Assembly (NCBI RefSeq): GCF_002093665.1
Contig: NZ_MRWE01000020.1
Location: 24,208 to 88,207 of the forward strand
DNA length: 64,000 bases
Source: Rouxiella badensis
GTDB lineage: Bacteria; Pseudomonadota; Gammaproteobacteria; Enterobacterales; Enterobacteriaceae
Direction: 5' to 3'
Shown: piece after piece, positions 62,514-64,000 of the stretch
Position numbering within the stretch: the stretch's first letter is position 1
Layout: every line of letters begins with the position of its first letter
Translations under genes and position numbers: made by a program
Notes under the pieces: generated by a model
Database searches by the model: none
What the model was told of the DNA's origin: nothing
The model's input: the letters and a program-made list of their open reading frames with translations, nothing else

Positions 62514-62980
62514 TAAAACAGTAACGCATGAATACATGTTTCATACTCGTAACCCATCAGGATTTTCTTGAATTACGAGCATGTGACATTACCTCGCCTG
62601 TAGCCTGAACTGCAGGCGGGGTTACCTCAAAAGTATCTTGATGTAGTTCTCTGAATTGCAGCGTATTACGCTGTGCAAACTTCGGCAAATTTAATACGGA
62701 TAATTTTTGCTGCCTGAATTTTGCGCATAAATAATCGTTAAATGACAGATGTACATAAATTTTCGGCAACATGAATATTAGTAAAGATTTTTTAAAGCCG
62801 GGCGACAGTGCGTATTAAAAATAAGCCACTCTCATTTTTGGTAGCACAATGTAATTATTACAATCTTGATTACGTATGGGTATTAATATCCAACTCAGAT
62901 TAATAACCCTACACGTATTGGGGATCTATTGTCACGGCGATAAATTAACACAGTGATTTTTATTAATTTCGGAGGTTATT
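62514..62980 (+). other. Gap between peptide genes 1 and 2, with stem-loops
   Basis: A stem-loop at 62592-62621 (CCTCGCCTGTAG, CCTGAA, CTGCAGGCGGGG, two mismatches) lies about 80 bases after gene 1 without a T run. An imperfect inverted repeat (GGGTATTAAT with ATTAATAACCC) at 62878-62909 lies before gene 2 and may be an operator. A 71-codon minus-strand frame at 62557-62772 has no ribosome binding site and no recognised match, so I do not call it a gene, though an immunity function cannot be excluded. Confidence 0.4.
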
Positions 62981-63148
62981 GTGAGAGTACTCGAGACTAA
63001 AGAAGCTGAATGCGTCGCAGGCGGCGGTGCGTTAGATTTAGTATTCAACGTTGTTAACGACGTCGTCTCTTTAGCCGCCCCCTCTGCCAGCACTAACGTC
63101 AAAGTCGTTGAACAGGGTACTTACGCAGACTTGCCTCTCGCTCTGTAG
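62981..63148 (+). CDS. Double-glycine-leader peptide, microcin/bacteriocin-like precursor 2 (GTG start)
   Basis: A 55-residue peptide beginning with GTG, five bases after a full GGAGG site. The leader reads MRVLETKEAECVAGG, aligned residue by residue with those of genes 1 and 3 but with Cys at position 11. The mature part, about 40 residues from GALDLVFNVVNDVV, shares N-V-V-N and V-E-Q-G-x-Y with gene 3. The C-terminus, ADLPLAL, differs from gene 3. It is followed 23 bases later by a clear terminator. The upstream stretch TAATTTCGGAGGTTAT is repeated before gene 3, showing recent duplication. Confidence 0.65.
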   Translation: MRVLETKEAECVAGGGALDLVFNVVNDVVSLAAPSASTNVKVVEQGTYADLPLAL

Positions 63149-63490
63149 CTGTTAATTAGCAATAGAACCTACTCATAGTGCTTATGAGTTTTTTAATACG
63201 ACAAATTCTTACCTGTGGGACGGATGATGTTATCACCAGGTAGCAGGTGAATTTTCTGTTGACGTCCTGATTCTTCATCGTCAACAACAGAAGAATCTGC
63301 GATGTTTGCCGTGTTAAGAGAAATTTTAACCTTTTCTTAACCCCCACAACCTGGTTTAGCAACCAAAATCGGGAAATGGTATACAGTTATTGAGGGTCCT
63401 GCGGGAAAAAACTCAATGCTGCAGTAGATAAGATGAGTGACAACCACACAGGGCGCCATTCAGCCTTTATTAATAATTTCGGAGGTTATC
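63149..63490 (+). promoter_or_regulatory. Gap with terminator of gene 2 and likely promoter of gene 3
   Basis: ACTCATA-GTGCT-TATGAGT-TTTTT at 63171-63195 is an intrinsic terminator for gene 2. A perfect GTTGACG/CGTCAAC inverted repeat lies at 63258-63285. TTAGCA (63356-63361) and TATACA (63380-63385) with an 18-base spacer are a candidate sigma-70 promoter for gene 3, leaving a leader of about 100 bases. Gene 3 is thus probably transcribed on its own. Confidence 0.55.
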
Positions 63491-63658
63491 ATGAAAGAAC
63501 TGGACACTAAAGAAGTTGAACAAGTAGCAGGCGGCGGTTTGATCGACACATTATTCAACGTAGTAAACGGCGTTACCGGTGCAATCTCTCCTGACCTGAG
63601 CAATGGTGTTAAAACCGTTGAGCAAGGCGTTTACAGCGTTCTCGGCAACGTTGTTTAA
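63491..63658 (+). CDS. Double-glycine-leader peptide, microcin/bacteriocin-like precursor 3
   Basis: A 55-residue peptide. The ATG at 63491 follows GGAGG by four bases; the upstream in-frame start at 63437 is rejected. The leader is MKELDTKEVEQVAGG. The mature part is about 40 residues, from GLIDTLFNVVNGVTG to LGNVV, without Cys, hydrophobic at both ends and with the shared V-N-G, V-K-T-V-E-Q-G-V-Y motif. It is the most regular of the three and may be the parent of gene 2. Function as a secreted bacteriocin is inferred from leader type and family arrangement. Confidence 0.7.
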   Translation: MKELDTKEVEQVAGGGLIDTLFNVVNGVTGAISPDLSNGVKTVEQGVYSVLGNVV

Positions 63659-64000
63659 CACGTCTGAATGATCGACCCCATGTCTCATACCCAAAATTTA
63701 TCACCTGCGTATGCACTTAGATAAAAAAGAAAGCCAGTAGTCCTCCTATGAGACATTGCTTCCACCTGCAGCGAACGCTGCGGGTGGCCTAAGTCAGACA
63801 CCGCCCTCTCCTTTGACCTCTAACAGCCCCCCTTACTGAAATCCGAAGCGAAAATTTTCTTCATATTCCAAAGAAGCAAACTGCCGCCATTTCGCACTCA
63901 AAAAATCAACAGCAGCAGTCTGTCTTGTAAAATCATCAATTATCAGTGATTTGATACATCATTATAAAAAGTTTTCATTATTAACAGTAAGTTACAATTG
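63659..64000. other. Right-edge gap with inverted repeats and a broken minus-strand frame
   Basis: ATGTCTCATA (63680-63689) and TATGAGACAT (63747-63756) are a perfect 10-bp inverted pair 57 bases apart. A strong hairpin, CCACCTGCAGCG and CGCTGCGGGTGG with a two-base gap, lies at 63762-63787. On the minus strand, a frame ending at 63833 reads about 34 residues (IIDDFTRQTAAVDFLSAKWR and on to FRFGFQ) without a start; an ATG at 63978 (MKTFYNDVSNH) is in another frame and stops. This looks like a frameshifted or partial small gene, perhaps an immunity-type gene, of low certainty. Confidence 0.3.

Noticed and set aside
62557..62772. A 71-codon minus-strand frame between peptide genes 1 and 2, considered as an immunity gene
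   Set aside because: No ribosome binding site, no hydrophobic segments typical of microcin immunity proteins, and it crosses the stem-loop.

Overview
The window looks like an accessory, metabolism-rich stretch of an enterobacterial (Enterobacterales) chromosome. UxuA, the LacY-type permease, GabD, ChaC and GhrA read very close to their E. coli counterparts. The membrane sugar/aldonate dehydrogenase and the tandem peptide ABC cassettes recall plant- or insect-associated genera (Pantoea/Erwinia or Rahnella/Rouxiella/Serratia relatives). The genus cannot be fixed from the sequence alone. No rRNA, tRNA, CRISPR array or intact IS element was seen.

Layout. 1-2.9 kb: divergent GntR regulator (partial), hexuronate/aldonate-type MFS transporter and uxuA. 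3-6.7 kb: AraC regulator divergent from a GH4 alpha-galactosidase and a LacY-family permease. 6.8-14.8 kb: M19 dipeptidase divergent from a five-gene peptide ABC transporter that ends in a D-aminopeptidase-like serine hydrolase, a likely D-peptide scavenging island. 14.9-24.2 kb: btpA-like and TenA-like genes, PfkB kinase, a sugar ABC transporter with LacI regulator, phosphotriesterase-like hydrolase and M20 peptidase, with a sigma-54-type promoter. 24.7-28.7 kb: GlcG/HbpS-like protein, Tat small subunit, GMC flavoprotein and triheme cytochrome c, a periplasmic dehydrogenase feeding the respiratory chain. 28.8-34.9 kb: YbhB-like protein and a second peptide ABC operon.

35.1-42.6 kb is the most unusual part. 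Three tandem, more AT-rich, paralogous giant genes (762, 900 and 830 aa) each carry about seven roughly 70-residue modules with an HTH-like second half. Two have a C-terminal SET-like methyltransferase domain, and two have a c-Myc-like basic nuclear-localisation-type motif near the C-terminus. The paralogs differ by clean domain gain or loss. I interpret them as candidate host-nucleus-directed secreted effectors; no secretion genes are in the window.

43.2-61.8 kb: chaC, then a long minus-strand catabolic region (Lrp regulator, GabT-like transaminase, M20D amidohydrolase, GhrA-like reductase, double-GNAT acetyltransferase, two FAD amine oxidoreductases, third peptide-type ABC transporter, HAD hydrolase, aldehyde dehydrogenase, gabD). 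It looks like a route from an imported N-substituted amine or amino compound to GABA and succinate. A second sigma-54-type promoter precedes the aldehyde dehydrogenase.

62.3-63.7 kb: three small double-glycine-leader peptide genes, one with a GTG start, look like a family of class II microcin-type bacteriocin precursors. Export and immunity genes are probably beyond the right edge.
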